The notes below the pieces were generated by a model, which saw only the letters and a program-made list of their open reading frames with translations, searched no databases and was not told where the DNA came from. From an uncultured Desulfobacter sp. (GTDB lineage Bacteria > Desulfobacterota > Desulfobacteria > Desulfobacterales > Desulfobacteraceae), in the NCBI RefSeq assembly GCF_963664415.1, contig NZ_OY761443.1, positions 558,001 through 622,000 of the forward strand: 64,000 nt of DNA, read 5' to 3'. The translations under genes and the position numbers were made by a program. How positions within the stretch are numbered: the first letter of the stretch is position 1; each line of letters begins with the position of its first letter. Of the stretch, positions 63,141 through 64,000 are shown piece after piece.

Positions 63141-64000
63141 TTATTGATTCAATTCGTTCATCTGCGCATCGTTGACGGCCACTGCCGCCATATTGACAAT
63201 ATCAGCAACATCATCTGCACGCTGCAGTACATGGATGGGTTTTTTCATACCCATAAGTATGGGGCCGACTGCAACGGCGTTTCCAAGTTTGGCCAACATT
63301 TTATATGTGATGTTACCCGATTGCAGATCCGGGAAGATAAAAACATTCGCATTTCCCTTAAGGCCTGAAAAGGGATATTGATTTTTAGCAATTTCAGGAT
63401 CCAAGGCAACATTTGCCTGGATTTCCCCGTCCACTGTCAAATCCGGGGCCGTCTCCTTGACTAGGGCAGTTGCTTTTTTCACCTTCAGTGTTAACGGATG
63501 ATAGGCGCTGCCGAAGTTAGAAAAGGAGAGCATGGCAACCCGTGGTGTAATATCAAAATGCCGTGCATGCTCGGAAGCCAGGATAGCGGTTTCAGCCAAC
63601 TCTTCTACAGTGGGCTCAATGGTAACAGTCGTATCTGCGCAGAAAACAACCTTTTTCTTGAACACCATCATGTACAGGCCATGCACTTTGGACAAGCCTT
63701 CCTTTTTGCCGATCACTTCAATGGCCGGTGAAATAACATCGGGATAATGGGCATTAATACCAGACAGCAAGGCATCCGCATCCCCTTGTTCCACCATAAC
63801 AGCCCCAAAATAATTTCTATTTTCCCGCAGACGACGGCGGGCATCATAACGCGTCAACCCCTTGCGCTGACGCTTGCTAAAAAGCACGTCTGTGTAGACG
63901 TCAAGCTTTTCACTGGTGCGGGGATTAATGATTTCCGTATCACGTAGATCAATATTAAGAGCCTTAGCTTTTTCGCGAATAACTTTTTCGTCGCCGATAA
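63141..64000 (-). CDS. maeB: NADP-dependent malic enzyme MaeB, C-terminal phosphotransacetylase-like domain (partial)
   Basis: The frame is open to the window edge (IGDEKVIREKAKALNIDLRDTEIINPRTSEKLDVYTDVLFSKRQRKGLTRYDARRRL...). This is the PTA_PTB domain of large MaeB-type malic enzymes: DADALLSGINAHYP, RVAMLSFSNFGSAYHPLTLKVKKAT, VDGEIQANVALDPEI, NVFIFPDLQSGNITYKMLAKLGNAVAVGPILMGMKKPIHVLQR. The domain is regulatory (acetyl-CoA sensing) in the family and not catalytic. The malic-enzyme part lies beyond 64000. A stand-alone phosphate acetyltransferase is less likely given FSKRQRKGLTRYDARR, but cannot be fully excluded. MaeB converts malate to pyruvate with NADPH, supplying anabolic carbon during acetate growth. 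Confidence 0.88.
   Translation of the reverse strand, partial: IGDEKVIREKAKALNIDLRDTEIINPRTSEKLDVYTDVLFSKRQRKGLTRYDARRRLRENRNYFGAVMVEQGDADALLSGINAHYPDVISPAIEVIGKKEGLSKVHGLYMMVFKKKVVFCADTTVTIEPTVEELAETAILASEHARHFDITPRVAMLSFSNFGSAYHPLTLKVKKATALVKETAPDLTVDGEIQANVALDPEIAKNQYPFSGLKGNANVFIFPDLQSGNITYKMLAKLGNAVAVGPILMGMKKPIHVLQRADDVADIVNMAAVAVNDAQMNELNQ

Overview
The window looks like a chromosomal segment of a Gram-negative sulfate-reducing bacterium of the Desulfobacteraceae, most like an acetate-oxidising Desulfobacter relative. This is inferred, not proven, from the combination of acetate carriers (DUF485-ActP and SatP), a D-lactate/glycolate oxidase pair (GlcD-GlcF), a type-B succinate dehydrogenase/fumarate reductase (SdhCAB), the PTA-like domain of a MaeB malic enzyme, a large PAS hybrid kinase and repeated Cache-PAS-CBS-DUF294 proteins. 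No rRNA or tRNA gene was seen.

Layout. 1-2.1 kb: end of an iron-siderophore/cobalamin ABC importer. 2.2-3.1 kb: two gene relics (a sugar-type permease and an XRE/ImmA regulator). 3.1-15.1 kb: a type I-C CRISPR-Cas locus (cas3-cas5c-cas8c-cas7c-[fic]-cas4-cas1-cas2) and an array of 20 identical 32-bp repeats. A fic gene sits inside the operon between cas7 and cas4, is ATGA-coupled to cas4, and is split by an IS3-family element. 15.5-17.5 kb: a lipoprotein, a small helical protein, a c-type haem lipoprotein and a second, decayed fic fragment. 17.6-22.9 kb: an internally deleted Bcr-type MFS pump, then creC-creB (minus) divergent from creD-SIMPL (plus), with a perfect TTCAC-N6-TTCAC cre tag in the shared control region. 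22.9-25.8 kb: hybrid histidine kinase. 26.2-32.5 kb: a chimeric betB/glycine-betaine-binding-protein relic, glcD-glcF, a truncated TRAP permease dctM, a broken GntR regulator and an AEC carrier. 32.5-39.5 kb: an intergenic region with five phased ACGAAA repeats and orphan terminators, DUF485-actP, a truncated OFA-type MFS gene, satP and a sigma-54 activator; a cluster of TGGGCGA motifs lies 300-500 bp upstream of satP. 39.7-58 kb: four DUF294 nucleotidyltransferase proteins (three with extracellular sCache sensors), interspersed with a DUF3360 transporter, UspA, a DUF2333 protein, a dynamin-like GTPase and an IS91-like element inserted just upstream of one of them. 58-64 kb: a membrane protein, sdhCAB and the 3' part of maeB.

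How the parts may work together. The central half is organised around uptake and oxidation of small carboxylates: ActP, SatP, TRAP, AEC and DUF3360 carriers, a sigma-54 activator, and Cache-sensor/DUF294 proteins that could couple external carboxylate sensing to a nucleotidyl-transfer output. Substrate oxidation would enter through GlcDF, SdhCAB and MaeB. A second theme is gene decay: at least eight genes carry deletions or frameshifts, several with visible short-homology joints, and two insertion sequences interrupt or abut functional genes.

The strongest candidates for something not well described are the Fic protein embedded in the I-C cas operon (with a second fic relic 6 kb away) and the cluster of Cache-PAS-CBS-DUF294 receptors.
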